Below, piece by piece: positions 1 through 10,683 of a stretch of DNA of 64,000 nt. Below the pieces are notes generated by a model, which did no database searches, was not told the origin of the DNA, and saw only the letters and a list, made by a program, of their open reading frames with translations. This stretch comes from Gilvimarinus agarilyticus. Its GTDB lineage: Bacteria > Pseudomonadota > Gammaproteobacteria > Pseudomonadales > Cellvibrionaceae. Position 1 is the stretch's first letter. Every line of letters starts with the position of its first letter. The position numbers and the translations under genes were made by a program. The DNA lies in the NCBI RefSeq assembly GCF_000832015.1, contig NZ_JXCJ01000001.1, forward strand, positions 2,728,631-2,792,630, in the 5' to 3' direction.

Positions 1-286
1 ACCAACACAACTCGGGAATCTCGGGAACGTCCGATTGACGGTAAAACACCGCTTTGTCGGTATCCAGGCCTAAAGCCAGCCAGGTTGCAGCGATCTCGCG
101 ACGGGATTGCTCGATGCGGGCAGCGTCGTCGCACTTAATCAGCGCATGATAATCGGCCAAAAAATAAAACGACTGCAGCTCGGGATCACGGCTGGCCGCA
201 ATAGCTGGCCGAATGGCACCGACATAATTACCTAAATGAGGCGTTCCGGTGGTGGTAATACCCGTTAAAACACGTTGTTTGCTCAT
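1..286 (-). CDS. trpS: tryptophanyl-tRNA synthetase, N-terminal part (runs off the window)
   Basis: The minus-strand frame from an ATG at 286 reads [21 protein letters not shown] and stays open to the window edge. The TGTPHLGNY stretch is the HIGH-type ATP-binding signature of class I TrpRS, and the following [10 protein letters not shown] segment is typical of the family. The enzyme charges tRNA-Trp in the cytosol. Only about 95 residues are visible, so the KMSKS loop and C-terminal domain lie outside. Family assignment is by motif recognition. Confidence 0.93.
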   Translation of the reverse strand, partial: MSKQRVLTGITTTGTPHLGNYVGAIRPAIAASRDPELQSFYFLADYHALIKCDDAARIEQSRREIAATWLALGLDTDKAVFYRQSDVPEIPELCW

Positions 287-348
287 GGAGTTCTCTTTGA
301 TTTCGGATCACTTAGCAGCTTTAAAGGGCGCCTATGATACAGGTTCGC

Positions 349-1470
349 TTAACGCCTGTGTAGCGCGGCTAAATCCAGTAATAGCTGCCGATACTGACCA
401 CCACCGCGAGACCACTGTAGGCGGGATAGGTCGATACCCGGCGGGCGGGAGGCGAACGGTAACTGAGCAATAATCGCCTCGGCAAATGCCTGGCCATCTG
501 CTTCAAGCTCTCCTTTGACCGGGTAGCAGACCTCAGCACCAAACCACTCAGGGTAAGCCTGCCGGGCCGGTACAATCGGTGTAGCGCCGGCGGCAACCGC
601 CTCGAGTACCGACAGGCCCTGAAAGTCGTGATCAGCACTGGATAACACCACATCACTGTCAGCCAGCAATTGACGGTACTGCCCCGCCGGGAGGAACCCC
701 CACTGCCCCAATGCCTTGGCGTTAGTTAACAAATTGTGGATCGCGGCAAACTCTTGTGGCACGTTACGAAACGACTGGCCGGCCACGTGCAACACAAACG
801 GTAGCTCACCGCCAAAGTGTACAAGCAGACACTCCAAAGCGCGTAACAATAAGGCGGGGTTTTTGTCGTATTCCCAGCGGTGATTCCAAATCAGTTGCGC
901 CCGCTGCTCGATGTTTGCCGAGCGGGCTGGTCGATTAAAACAATCATCTTCAAGCAAAACCGGTATTACTCGTGCGCGCTCACGCATCACGTCAACAAGC
1001 CCGCTCGGTACTAAGTCGGGTAAGCGGCGCAGTAACTGCTCGGTTCCGCTAAAAAAAGAGTCGCAGTTAAACGCGGTATTAAACACCAACTGATCGGCGC
1101 ATAAAGCGCTGTAGAGCGTCACAATTTGTGGCTCTACCGATGCGTGGGCGCGATCACTTTTAGGGTAAGCAAACTGGTTTTCATGAAAATAAAGCGCTGT
1201 TGGCAATTGCGCAAGCTCCGGCACCATACCCCGGAGGCTCGATAAATCCACCATACTGGTGGCAATAAGCGCTTGATAGGAATCGCACAGGGTGTCGCGG
1301 TGTAAGCCGGCAAAACTTAAGCTGTTGCCGCGAATACGCCAACTAAAGTGCCGCGGCGGCAACGCCAACTGAGTAAATTCAACATCGTTTAGGTAGCGTG
1401 CAAGACCTTGCCGCCAGCGTTGGTGACTGGCGGCATCGTAACCCGATAACAGTAAAACCCGGTCACTCAA
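349..1470 (-). CDS. DUF3524 glycosyltransferase, tRNA-queuosine alpha-mannosyltransferase-like
   Basis: This 373-residue protein starts [22 protein letters not shown]. It has the N-terminal DUF3524 type domain, including 'HENQFAYP' near residue 95, followed by a GT4-like C-terminal half with '[25 protein letters not shown]', the nucleotide-sugar binding E-x7-E type segment. Known relatives mannosylate queuosine in tRNA-Asp; that function is transferred by family and not shown here. Its ATG overlaps the apeB stop by 4 nt (1467-1470), so translation is probably coupled to apeB. Confidence 0.82.
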   Translation of the reverse strand: MSDRVLLLSGYDAASHQRWRQGLARYLNDVEFTQLALPPRHFSWRIRGNSLSFAGLHRDTLCDSYQALIATSMVDLSSLRGMVPELAQLPTALYFHENQFAYPKSDRAHASVEPQIVTLYSALCADQLVFNTAFNCDSFFSGTEQLLRRLPDLVPSGLVDVMRERARVIPVLLEDDCFNRPARSANIEQRAQLIWNHRWEYDKNPALLLRALECLLVHFGGELPFVLHVAGQSFRNVPQEFAAIHNLLTNAKALGQWGFLPAGQYRQLLADSDVVLSSADHDFQGLSVLEAVAAGATPIVPARQAYPEWFGAEVCYPVKGELEADGQAFAEAIIAQLPFASRPPGIDLSRLQWSRGGGQYRQLLLDLAALHRR

Positions 1471-2804
1471 ACGCTCTGGCCTAAACGTAGTGGGCGCCGA
1501 TAAAACAACTCGAGCACTTGTTTTAAGGCAAAGGCGTCGTCGCTGCCGGCCAATTCGCGAATCGAGTGCATGGCAAAAGTGGGCACGCCGATATCAATGG
1601 TACGAACCCCCACCTCGGCGGAGGTAATCGGTCCAATGGTGCTGCCACACTCCATATCCGTGCGCGAGACAAAACTCTGCACCGGAACACCTGCCTCTTG
1701 GCACAGTAAGCGAAACATACCGCTGGTTTCACTGTTCGTCGCATAGCGCTGATTGGCATTTACTTTAATAACCGGGCCGGCGTTTAATCGCGGGCCGTGT
1801 TGCGCATCGTGCTTGGCCGTGAAGTTGGGGTGTATACCATGTGCATTATCGGCCGATATCATTATCGACCGATCCAGCGTTCGCATACGCTCGCTAACAT
1901 CCGGAATCATCCGCTGCAAAAACTGATCGAGCATCGGACCTTTTGCGCCACAGGCTGAGGCACTGCCTACTTCTTCGTGATCGTTACACACCAACAGGCG
2001 GTGTTGCTTGCCGTCGGATGCCAGCAACGCTTGCAAGCCCACGTAGCAACTGAGCAAATTATCCAGCCGTGCGCTGGCGATAAACTCGCGCTTTAAACCA
2101 ATAAGCGCTGGAGCCTGCGTGTCGTAAAGGCACAACTCGAAATCGAGTATGTCGCCGGCCGCGAGTGAGGCCGCACCACTTTCTTGTTGGTTCGACAGCT
2201 CGGCGGCCAAAAGCCGGGCAAAGTCCGGGGCATCCTCGCTGGCATCGGCCAGCATCAACACCGGCAGAATATCTTGCTGCGGATTAATCGAGCGGTTGCG
2301 ATTTGCCTCGCGGTCTAAATGAATCGCGAGGCTCGGCACCACGGCGACGGGTGCCTTAAAATCCACCAAACAACTCAGGGGCTCGGAGCTTGCATCTTTA
2401 TAAGTAACCCGGCCCGCAATAGACAAGTCCCGATCAAACCACGTGTTAAGTAATGCGCCGCCGTACACTTCTACACCAACCTGATGGTAACCGGCACTTT
2501 TCACGTCCGCCTGAGGCTTTATCTTTAAACAGGGGCTATCGGTGTGGGCGCCGACCATACGGATGCCGGACTCAGAAAACGGCTCTGATGCGTGTACAAA
2601 CGCCACAATCGACGAATCGTTACGCGTAACAAAATAGCGCCCCCCTACTTCCAGCTGCCAGTGGTCCGCCTCATACAATCGCTGAAAACCGGCGGCTGTT
2701 AATCGCTGGGCCATCTCGGCCGCCGCGTGAAACGGCGTTGGGCTGGCGGCGATAAACTGCAGTAAATCCTGATTAAAATCGTTTTTTACAGTAGCGTTTG
2801 TCAT
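1467..2804 (-). CDS. apeB: M18 family aspartyl aminopeptidase
   Basis: The 445-residue length is normal for M18 zinc aminopeptidases, which remove N-terminal acidic residues as large dodecamers in the cytosol. Expected metal and catalytic motifs are visible: '[14 protein letters not shown]' (His/Asp), 'CNDHEEVGS' (Asp-Glu-Glu), '[13 protein letters not shown]' and the C-terminal '[13 protein letters not shown]'. It is the first gene of a two-gene overlap with the glycosyltransferase at 349-1470. Confidence 0.93.
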   Translation of the reverse strand: MTNATVKNDFNQDLLQFIAASPTPFHAAAEMAQRLTAAGFQRLYEADHWQLEVGGRYFVTRNDSSIVAFVHASEPFSESGIRMVGAHTDSPCLKIKPQADVKSAGYHQVGVEVYGGALLNTWFDRDLSIAGRVTYKDASSEPLSCLVDFKAPVAVVPSLAIHLDREANRNRSINPQQDILPVLMLADASEDAPDFARLLAAELSNQQESGAASLAAGDILDFELCLYDTQAPALIGLKREFIASARLDNLLSCYVGLQALLASDGKQHRLLVCNDHEEVGSASACGAKGPMLDQFLQRMIPDVSERMRTLDRSIMISADNAHGIHPNFTAKHDAQHGPRLNAGPVIKVNANQRYATNSETSGMFRLLCQEAGVPVQSFVSRTDMECGSTIGPITSAEVGVRTIDIGVPTFAMHSIRELAGSDDAFALKQVLELFYRRPLRLGQSV

Positions 2805-2866
2805 TATGAATCCGAGAGTTAGTGTCGAAGTACGTGTGTTAAAAAGCTGGGCCTAGCGACCGCCAT

Positions 2867-3577
2867 TTATTGCGGCTGAGCAGAACGAACCCGCTGGCGC
2901 TTTTTCCAGGAAACTTCGTTGCGTAAGTACACGGGCTGCACCTGATCGACGGCCATGGTGCCGCCGGCGGCAAACTGCATAGCGCCAATACGCACTATAT
3001 CTTGCGCATGTGGGTATACATCCACGTCAAAATCAGCACCTAGTGCGGCTAATGGCTCGTACTGCCAGCCACTGCCGACCCCCGTAAAAGCGGACTCTTG
3101 GGATAATAGGCTAACGGCCGCTAGCGGCGCGGTAACGCGATCCGGGTGTATCGCCGTCGGGATTTGCGCGGGGTTTGGGCAATCGTATAGCCCCCAATAA
3201 ATCTCACCCATCCGGGCGTCGAGGGCACTTAACACCCGTTGAGACGGCGGCAAGGTATCGCTAAAAGCGCGACCATAGGCCATTGCCATCAAGGTAGACA
3301 CCGGTAATAGCGGTAAGTCGGCACCAAACGCTAACCCCTGTACAACCCCCATGCCAATGCGCAAGCCCGTAAAAGAGCCGGGCCCCGCACCAAAGGCAAT
3401 AGCGTCAAGGTTGTTAACACTCTCGCCTACCTCTGAAAGGAGTTCAGCCACCATCGGCAATGCTCGCTGAGTATGGCTTTTCGCGGCGAGCTCGAACCTT
3501 TCTAGGAGCAGCTCCCCATCACTATAGGCCACAGAGCAGGCATCACTTGAGGTGTCTAGCGCGAGTATTTTAGCCAT
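2867..3577 (-). CDS. tsaB: tRNA threonylcarbamoyladenosine biosynthesis protein TsaB
   Basis: An ASKHA-fold protein of about 236 residues, starting MAKILALDTSSDACSVAY, with the family motif 'GAGPGSFTGLRIGMG'. TsaB partners TsaD and TsaE to make the t6A37 modification on ANN-decoding tRNAs. The frame extends upstream through GTG-ATG (3589, 3586), but homologues begin at the ATG at 3577, so that start was chosen. No strong Shine-Dalgarno is visible at either site. Confidence 0.93.
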   Translation of the reverse strand: MAKILALDTSSDACSVAYSDGELLLERFELAAKSHTQRALPMVAELLSEVGESVNNLDAIAFGAGPGSFTGLRIGMGVVQGLAFGADLPLLPVSTLMAMAYGRAFSDTLPPSQRVLSALDARMGEIYWGLYDCPNPAQIPTAIHPDRVTAPLAAVSLLSQESAFTGVGSGWQYEPLAALGADFDVDVYPHAQDIVRIGAMQFAAGGTMAVDQVQPVYLRNEVSWKKRQRVRSAQPQ

Positions 3578-3690
3578 AAGGGTCATCACAGGAGTACGAA
3601 TTAGCCACTATTTTGACAGATTGCCCCCTTGAGCCTCAACAACTTAGTATTTTATCGCGGTAAAATAACTTAACGCTGCTTAGCCAGACA

Positions 3691-3725
3691 AAAAAAGCCC
3701 TCACTGTCGCCAGTGAGGGCTTTTT
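3691..3725 (-). terminator. Rho-independent terminator of the AlgP-like gene
   Basis: A 15-bp perfect stem (3692-3706 with 3711-3725) around a 4-nt loop. On the minus strand it ends in a run of seven U, just after the stop of the gene at 3747-4502. Confidence 0.9.
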
Positions 3726-3746
3726 AATCGGCCCTTTTGGGCAGGC

Positions 3747-4502
3747 TTAGGCCTTTTTAGGCGGGCGGCCGCGACGAGTGGCGGCTTTTTTACGTTTTAC
3801 CGGTGCTTTGCGAGTACGGGCTTTCGCTTTTACCGGTGTTGCAGAAGCGGCTTTAGGCTTAGCCTTGGTTTTACGCTTGGCTTTTGTCTTAGCTTTTGCT
3901 TTGGCGGCTTCTTTCTTTTCTAATGCTTTAATTTTAGCTTTGGCTTTTTTCTCAGCGGCCTTGGCCTTAGCCTGCATTTTCTTGGCCGCCGCCTTCACCT
4001 TTTTCGAGTCAGCACTGGCACGAGCCTTTAACCACTTAGCTTCAAACGCCGCTTTGGCTTTGGCCAGATCACTGGATGCAGAGGCGGTCAAGCGCGCTTC
4101 GACCTCGGCAATTTTCGCTTTGCTGGTTTCCTGTAAAGATCTTACCGCGGCGAGGGATTTCTCTTTCGCTAACCGGGTCTTTTGTTCGGCTAATTTTACT
4201 CTCAGTGTACGGGCTTTATCGGCCGCGCGTGTGGCGGCACTTGAAGCCGCTTTTGCAGAACGCTTATCGCCCGCTTTTGCGCTTTTGCTCGCTTTAGCCC
4301 GGGCCGTTTTTGCTTTGGCGCGAGCCGCAGCGAGTTTTTTATTTTGCTCGTCTAATTGCGCCTGGGCCTTATCAACCGCTAGCTGAACTTTAGCCACAGC
4401 CGGATCAACCGTTGACTTTACCGCACGCGCAGGGGATTTACGGGTGGTTGTTTTACGTTTAGCCGGCGCTTTTCGAACCGCTTTTTTCGCAACTCTAGCC
4501 AT
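3747..4502 (-). CDS. Lys/Ala-rich histone H1-like (AlgP/AlgR3-like) protein
   Basis: 251 residues made almost wholly of K, A, R, T and E. A central helical part (about residues 35-150, charged heptad-like) lies between basic tails. The tail is rich in KA/KAK repeats resembling the AlgP and histone H1 C-terminal tails and ends in 'RGRPPKKA', an AT-hook-like RGRP core. It is expected to bind DNA without sequence specificity and affect nucleoid structure or transcription. It is monocistronic with its own strong terminator. Low-complexity proteins are hard to assign by homology, so 'AlgP-like' is a description of composition and architecture. Confidence 0.8.
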   Translation of the reverse strand: MARVAKKAVRKAPAKRKTTTRKSPARAVKSTVDPAVAKVQLAVDKAQAQLDEQNKKLAAARAKAKTARAKASKSAKAGDKRSAKAASSAATRAADKARTLRVKLAEQKTRLAKEKSLAAVRSLQETSKAKIAEVEARLTASASSDLAKAKAAFEAKWLKARASADSKKVKAAAKKMQAKAKAAEKKAKAKIKALEKKEAAKAKAKTKAKRKTKAKPKAASATPVKAKARTRKAPVKRKKAATRRGRPPKKA

Positions 4503-5016
4503 GAGATATCTCCCAAATAGTTATTACTCGTACACGTCAAAAACCAATTTTACCTGTGCGCGCAGTAGGCGCATGACAAATACTATTTAAAAAACGCACA
4601 CTTTGCACGTTTAAGGCTCACTTTTAGCAAAAAACACTCAACAATATAGTCGAAAAGTAATAAAGCGGCAAAAAAGTAACAACCACGGCGTATTTTTTAG
4701 TTTTTACGCTAAGCGTTTTTTTAATTTGCTTTACCCTATAAACGCCTGACTCGTTTTAATGTTTTGAAGCGGCGCTCTTAATCCAGCTACTTCACAAACG
4801 ATATTGGCAAGGCCATCTAGGGTTGGCAAGAATCCAATAATGGCGGTAGATATTATTACGGAGCCTGGTAGCCGCGCGGCAATGTTTTGAAAAAGATAGT
4901 TGTAGCAAAGCCACGCACTGGCTTTTCGGTAAAGGGACAGGCAACAACAAAGATAGATACTGCAAAGTATTAAAGGTTAACGATAAGAAAGAGTACGACT
5001 AAAAACCTCAGGCAAC
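4503..5016. other. intergenic region, no gene seen
   Basis: An AT-rich stretch of about 515 bp between the AlgP-like gene and the adk terminator. It has several A/T homopolymer runs (for example around 4665-4735) but no convincing coding frame, tRNA or strong inverted repeat. The 5' part presumably holds the minus-strand promoter of the AlgP-like gene. Confidence 0.5.
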
Positions 5017-5042
5017 AAAAAAAGGCCCCGAAGGACCTTTTT
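5017..5042 (-). terminator. adk terminator with UUCG tetraloop
   Basis: On the minus strand a 10-bp stem (one G-U pair) closes a C(UUCG)G tetraloop and is followed by seven U. It lies immediately downstream of adk. Confidence 0.88.
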
Positions 5043-5070
5043 AATCTGCTACCCAGTAACGCAGCGAGCG

Positions 5071-5724
<654 letters not shown>

Positions 5725-5981
5725 TTACAATCACTCCTCAGTATAAATTAGTCGACCTATCTGGCCTGAGCGGGCAGCTGGCGCTTTAAATCACCTTGGT
5801 ACGACATCGAAGCCGTCCTGTACCGCTATCAAAGTTGCCTAGCCGAGCCACCAAACGATTCTTACCGCTTGTGACCGGTCTGTATCGGAAACCAATTTTG
5901 AATAAATATTGTGCAGAAAAAAGGCGTTACGATACACCGCTGCCAACACAATCACAAGACAAGCCCCTTTCCTGCAACATA

Positions 5982-6014
5982 AGCCATTGTTTCATATAGC
6001 CATTGTGGCTATAT
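5982..6014. repeat. short direct repeat and perfect inverted repeat upstream of the gene at 6139
   Basis: AGCCATTGT occurs at 5982-5990 and 5998-6006. ATATAGCCA (5994-6002) and TGGCTATAT (6006-6014) form a 9-bp perfect inverted repeat with a 3-nt loop. This is a possible operator or promoter-proximal hairpin in the otherwise empty 5725-6138 gap. Confidence 0.5.
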
Positions 6015-6138
6015 TAGTAACAGGCCATGGGCGTTAGTCGACCCTTCGGGGAGACAGCACCAGGCTAAAGATATACAGACCAGCGCTTTTATAGTGCCCT
6101 GCTATTCACCGATCAAGGCAACGGACGAGGTAACCGAT

Positions 6139-6468
6139 ATGAAGCCCAGCGAATTACTAGGCCATTGGGAAAAGACTGCCAGCGGTGAAATGACCCGCTC
6201 TGCCTATCATGTAGCTTTACCTCTGGAGGATGCCGCTAAGCTCGAGGCGCTGCAACAAATGTACCCCAAGCGTAGCGTTGAGCAACTGATAGGCGATTTA
6301 TTAAGCGCCGCACTCTACGAGCTGGAAGAATCTATGCCCTATGTAAAAGGCCAGACTGTAGTCGCCCACGATGAAATGGGGGACGAAATCTATGAAGACA
6401 CCGGCCCCACCAGCCGCTTTTTAGAGCTTACTCAAAGTAAACTGAAAGAGCTAAAAAAGGCCCAATAA
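6139..6468 (+). CDS. conserved hypothetical protein of pseudomonad type
   Basis: 109 residues beginning MKPSELLGHWEKTASGEMTRSAY. The ATG at 6139 is preceded by GAGG at a good distance, so it is preferred over an upstream in-frame ATG at 6094. The sequence is acidic and helical and resembles a family next to or near adk in Pseudomonas, sometimes labelled pilin-assembly related; I know of no solid functional evidence. It is convergent with the kinase at 6475-7005, with 6 bp between stops. Confidence 0.75.
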   Translation: MKPSELLGHWEKTASGEMTRSAYHVALPLEDAAKLEALQQMYPKRSVEQLIGDLLSAALYELEESMPYVKGQTVVAHDEMGDEIYEDTGPTSRFLELTQSKLKELKKAQ

Positions 6469-6474
6469 AAGTGC

Positions 6475-7005
6475 TCAGGCGTCCTTATCGGCGTATTGAC
6501 CACCCTCTTCATAAATAACTTCACTGACAATCTGTGCCGGCGTCTTGCCACGGCAGTCGATCGTTATATCAGCGTGGCGCTGATACAGCGGCAAACGCTC
6601 GGCGTAGATATCAGCCAGCCCATGAGCACTAGGGCTAGCGATTCCACGGGTGGAAAAGTTATCGACCCGAGCCTCGACACCAGCCAGGTCCAGATCGAGA
6701 AAAATGACTTGCCCAAGTGACTTAAGCAGCCCCATTGCCGCCTCGCTATACACCACACTACCGCCCGTAGCCACCACATGCCGGTCGCACTGAAGCGAGA
6801 GTACCGTGGCTTCTTCAAGCTCTCGTAAATGACCGTAATCGACCTCGTAAACGATGTCTTGCAAGGTTTTTCCGGCGTGGGTCTGAATCAACAAATCAGT
6901 GTCAACAAACTCACGTGCTAACTCTTTGGCCAACAAAACACCAACGGTGCTTTTGCCCACTCCAGGCATACCAATCAAAATAATACTTTCACCGTGAACC
7001 GTCAC
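6475..7005 (-). CDS. shikimate kinase-like P-loop kinase
   Basis: A protein of about 176 residues with Walker A 'GMPGVGKST', a 'DTDLLI' acidic pair, 'LRELEE' and 'ATGGSVV', the order seen in AroK/AroL. The usual RP lid motif is replaced by 'DNFSTRGIASP', so it looks like a divergent paralogue whose substrate may not be shikimate. GTG at 7005 was chosen because AGGAG lies 5 nt upstream; the longer frame starts only at a TTG (7071) without a site. It sits just downstream of the chemoreceptor gene. Confidence 0.78.
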   Translation of the reverse strand: MTVHGESIILIGMPGVGKSTVGVLLAKELAREFVDTDLLIQTHAGKTLQDIVYEVDYGHLRELEEATVLSLQCDRHVVATGGSVVYSEAAMGLLKSLGQVIFLDLDLAGVEARVDNFSTRGIASPSAHGLADIYAERLPLYQRHADITIDCRGKTPAQIVSEVIYEEGGQYADKDA

Positions 7006-7078
7006 ATTAACTCCTGTGCTTGGGGTTGAGGCTAGCAGGCTGGAAGCCTGAGTACGTAAGGGGTTTTTCAACAGCCTG

Positions 7079-8725
7079 CTAGACCTTAAAGTTTCCGACC
7101 AATTGGCGCAAGTTATGGGAGAGTGAACTTAGCTCGGCACTGGCCTCTGCCGTTCTGCTGGCGCCGCCTGAAGTATTCATCGCCAGCTCATTAATTTCCA
7201 CTAAATTCTTATCAATTTCCGCGGTTACGGAGCTTTGCTCTTCGGCGGCTGTAGCAATTTGAATCGCCATATTGGTAATAGCCCCAACCGCCTCACTGAT
7301 ACTGGCTAGGGACTGGCCGCCATCATTAGCCGACTCGACGGCCTCACCGGTCATCTCATTTGCGTGGTCCATCGCCTGCACCGCGCCCTGCACCCCCGTT
7401 TGCAGCTTGGCTAACATCTGCTGAATATCTTCCGTGGACTCTTGGGTACGGCTTGCCAAGGTACGCACTTCATCCGCCACCACGGCAAAACCGCGGCCCT
7501 GGTCGCCCGCACGGGCGGCCTCAATGGCCGCGTTAAGGGCCAATAAATTAGTTTGCTCGGCCACACCGCGAATAACATCAATCACCGAGGTCACATTTTT
7601 TGCCTCTTCTTCAAGCTTACCCATGACGCTGGCGGTGTCGTTGATGCGGGCCGATAACTCTTCAACTCGGGTCACTGCCGTGCGAATTCGCCCCTGACCA
7701 ATCTCGGTGACATTGCTGGCATTTTTGGCGCTTTCTGCGGTTTCGTTAGTATTTTGCGCCACCTCTTGAATGGCCATAGTGAGTTCATTAACCGCCGTCA
7801 CCACCATGGTAATAGCGTGACACTGTTCATCGGCGGCCTTTTGGCTACTGCCGGATACCTCCAGCAACAAGTTGGCCGATACGGCCACCTCCTCGGTGTT
7901 GCTGCGTATCTGGCTGATCAGTGCTTGCAGCTTATCCATAAAACGGTTCACGTGGCCGACCAGTTCACCCAACTCGTCGTGGCTACTGGCATCGAGCCGA
8001 ATCGTTAAATCGCCATCACCGTCGGCAATATTATGAATTCTCGCCCCGATGGCTTTTAGCGGCCGTATGACCAGCATCGGTAAAAACAACGCGGCAGCGA
8101 CAGTAACAATCAGGCAAATAATGGCAATAGCAATCAGCTGCCCCGATATGAGTGTTGCATCGGATTCGATTTGCCGGGTAAATGCATCCACATGGGTTAA
8201 ACGTCGCTCACCCACGTCGTCCATATAAGTGCGTACGGCCTCAAAGCGACGATAACTTTCTTCAAAGCCTGTCTGCTCGGCCGGATCGATGGCCATGGGG
8301 TCTCCCAACCGCGCCTGTTGCAACAGGGCACGACTGTACTGATACCAGCTGTCGTACAGCTGTAAAAACTCGTCTCGCTCAGTCTGGTTACTGGTATTGG
8401 AGATATCCAGAGATTCTAAAAAGCGAGACTTCGCTTGAGCCGCGTTTTCTTCAAACTCCGCCTCTAGCGCTGCGGTGGTAACGCCACTCACACCGTTGAC
8501 AAACATCGTGCGCTCGGCCGTCAGCGCCTGATACAGATCGCGGTCAGCTTGCAACAACAATTGCAGCTCTTGCAGGTTAGTTTTGGCGATGGTGTTAGCA
8601 TGGGAGGACAGCTGATTCGCCGAGCGCACTGAGTACAGGCTCGAGTACATAAACAGCGCAACCAATAACAGCAGGGGTATGGTGAGCTTCCAGCGAAAAC
8701 TCATGTTATTGAACCAAGCAAGCAT
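7079..8725 (-). CDS. methyl-accepting chemotaxis protein
   Basis: 548 residues. TM1 is about residues 13-33. A periplasmic four-helix-bundle-like sensor follows (34-190), then TM2 about 195-215, a HAMP domain, and the long signalling domain. The conserved hairpin tip '[35 protein letters not shown]' family signature is present in order. It should signal through CheW/CheA; the ligand cannot be read from the sequence. No che genes are in the window. Confidence 0.95.
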   Translation of the reverse strand: MLAWFNNMSFRWKLTIPLLLLVALFMYSSLYSVRSANQLSSHANTIAKTNLQELQLLLQADRDLYQALTAERTMFVNGVSGVTTAALEAEFEENAAQAKSRFLESLDISNTSNQTERDEFLQLYDSWYQYSRALLQQARLGDPMAIDPAEQTGFEESYRRFEAVRTYMDDVGERRLTHVDAFTRQIESDATLISGQLIAIAIICLIVTVAAALFLPMLVIRPLKAIGARIHNIADGDGDLTIRLDASSHDELGELVGHVNRFMDKLQALISQIRSNTEEVAVSANLLLEVSGSSQKAADEQCHAITMVVTAVNELTMAIQEVAQNTNETAESAKNASNVTEIGQGRIRTAVTRVEELSARINDTASVMGKLEEEAKNVTSVIDVIRGVAEQTNLLALNAAIEAARAGDQGRGFAVVADEVRTLASRTQESTEDIQQMLAKLQTGVQGAVQAMDHANEMTGEAVESANDGGQSLASISEAVGAITNMAIQIATAAEEQSSVTAEIDKNLVEINELAMNTSGGASRTAEASAELSSLSHNLRQLVGNFKV

Positions 8726-8831
8726 AATGTGTCCCTCTCAACGCCGTGGGCGGCGCACAGCTGCGCCACCTGATTATTATCATATCGGCTGAGGGGGACG
8801 GAACTTAAGACTACCCTAAGTTTAATACTCG

Positions 8832-10547
8832 CTAACGGTGCAGCTTTAGGCTGACCTTAATGACTTTAGCATCCTGCATTTCCAGCACAATAAACTCGAC
8901 ATTGCCCAAGCGCACCCGGTCACCCACCACGGGTTGTTTGTATTTCTTATAAATGTAACGGCCAATGCTCCAGTTAACCATATCCTCAGGCACATCAAAG
9001 TTATACAGCATACCCAAGTCGGCCAACTTAGCTCTCGCGGTAAATACAAACTCGCCGAAAAATGCCTGAGCATTAAGCCGGTCGGGCTCATGCTCACCCA
9101 CCAACACTTTATCCAAAGCTTTTAGGGCGTCGGGGCGAGCCAGTAAATATACATGATCCCCCGCCAGTAACGTTGGAGTCTTTTTTAAGGGCACCGGCTC
9201 TTCATCGCGCATAATACAAAGCAGCTGGGTTTGGTCCGGCAGCGGCAAGTTATTGGAGTCCATTTTTAACGAGGGGGAATCTTGCGACAGTTTATAGCCC
9301 ACAAACTCATACCCGGCCTGCCCCGGCACACCTAACTCAACCCGCTGCACGCGGGCTGAGCTGGTCGGTACATCCAACTTTAACCAACGGGCCAAAGGCG
9401 CCACCGTCCAGCCTTGCAGCACCAAGGAGATTAAGACAATAAAAAAGGCAATATTAAAAAAGAAAGGCCAGTGCTCAAGCCCCGCCAGCCACGGGAACAT
9501 CGCCAACACAATGGGCACGGCGCCCCGCAAGCCCACCCAGGATATAAACAAAGTCTCGCGCCAGGAGAACTGGAACGGCAAGAGCGAGAGCGAGACGGCT
9601 AACGGCCGCGCCACAAAAATTAAAAACAGCCCCACCAACAGCGCACTCGAGGCATAAGTGACCAGCTCACTGGGCGTAACCAGCAGCCCCAGCATCAGAA
9701 ACAGGCTAATTTGCGCAAGCCAGGCGATACCATCGTGAAAGCGTTGAATGTTATACAAGCCTTTGGATACACGGTTGCCAACCATCAGGCCGCCAAGGTA
9801 TACCGCCAGAAAGCCACTTGAATGCAGTACCGCCGCGACGCCAAAAATCGAGATACCGCCAAACAAGGCCAACAGCGGATAAAGCCCGGGGCTCAGGGCC
9901 AGCTTGGTGACACCCCACGCCAACACCCGGCCGCCCGCAAGCCCAACGGCCGCACCAACGCCCATTTGCCAAAGAAAGGCTAAGAGCATAGAGGCGTGGA
10001 AACCGGTTTCCCCTAAGCGAATAAACTCCACCACGGTTATGGTGAGGAAGATAGCCATAGGGTCGTTGAGGCCAGACTCTATCTCGAGGGTTGCGCCCAC
10101 CCGGGACTTGAGCGCCAAGCCTTGCATATTAAGCACCGAGAACACGGCGGCGGCATCGGTAGAGCCGACAATGGCGCCAATTAGCATCCCCTCGACCCAC
10201 GGTAAATCCAGCATCCAGGCGGCAAATGCGCCGCAAATGGCAGCCGTGACAACGACGCCAAATGACGCCAGCACCAGAGCCGGCCGCAGCCCCACCCTAA
10301 AGTTGGTGATATCGGTGCGTAAGCCGCCATCAAACAGAATCACGGCAAGAGCGATCGTCCCTAAAAAGAGCGCGGACTGCACGTCGTCGTAGGCAATTTG
10401 CCCAATACCGTCTTCGCCTCCGAGCATGCCCACCAGCAAAAACACCAACAATAGCGGCATCCCCACTCGCGGAGAGAGAGCGCTGGCCAATATGCTGATC
10501 AAAAACAGAACAGCACCTAGTAATATCAACTGATTAAGTACATCCAT
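8832..10547 (-). CDS. K+/H+ antiporter, CvrA/NhaP2 type (CPA1)
   Basis: 571 residues. About 12 hydrophobic segments fill residues 1-400, with 'GSTDAAAVFSVL' and 'LESGLNDPMAI' (on the minus strand product 'IESGLNDPM') as CPA1 transport motifs. A cytosolic C-terminus follows with TrkA-C-like and CorC-like regulatory parts. Homologues exchange K+ or Na+ for H+ across the inner membrane. The ATG at 10547 (MDVLNQLILLG) is preferred to the upstream TTG at 10574. Confidence 0.9.
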   Translation of the reverse strand: MDVLNQLILLGAVLFLISILASALSPRVGMPLLLVFLLVGMLGGEDGIGQIAYDDVQSALFLGTIALAVILFDGGLRTDITNFRVGLRPALVLASFGVVVTAAICGAFAAWMLDLPWVEGMLIGAIVGSTDAAAVFSVLNMQGLALKSRVGATLEIESGLNDPMAIFLTITVVEFIRLGETGFHASMLLAFLWQMGVGAAVGLAGGRVLAWGVTKLALSPGLYPLLALFGGISIFGVAAVLHSSGFLAVYLGGLMVGNRVSKGLYNIQRFHDGIAWLAQISLFLMLGLLVTPSELVTYASSALLVGLFLIFVARPLAVSLSLLPFQFSWRETLFISWVGLRGAVPIVLAMFPWLAGLEHWPFFFNIAFFIVLISLVLQGWTVAPLARWLKLDVPTSSARVQRVELGVPGQAGYEFVGYKLSQDSPSLKMDSNNLPLPDQTQLLCIMRDEEPVPLKKTPTLLAGDHVYLLARPDALKALDKVLVGEHEPDRLNAQAFFGEFVFTARAKLADLGMLYNFDVPEDMVNWSIGRYIYKKYKQPVVGDRVRLGNVEFIVLEMQDAKVIKVSLKLHR

Positions 10548-10683
10548 AAACGTAATAATACACCAGCTTGACAAGCTTAAAGCGCGCGCGCCGAAAATAT
10601 TTAACTGGTGAGCGCAGCCAGCGCAACCCGATAATTCCTGTTATCATGCATGCTATTCTAACGCCCAGAACAAGTTGTTATAC

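Noticed and set aside
3778-4386. Long open frame on the plus strand opposite the AlgP-like gene
   Set aside because: It is the antisense of GC-biased Lys/Ala codons, which rarely give stops. The minus strand has the terminator and known composition.
5796-5999. 67-codon frame upstream of the gene at 6139
   Set aside because: No ribosome-binding site, no family resemblance, and it ends in a repeat-rich presumed control region.
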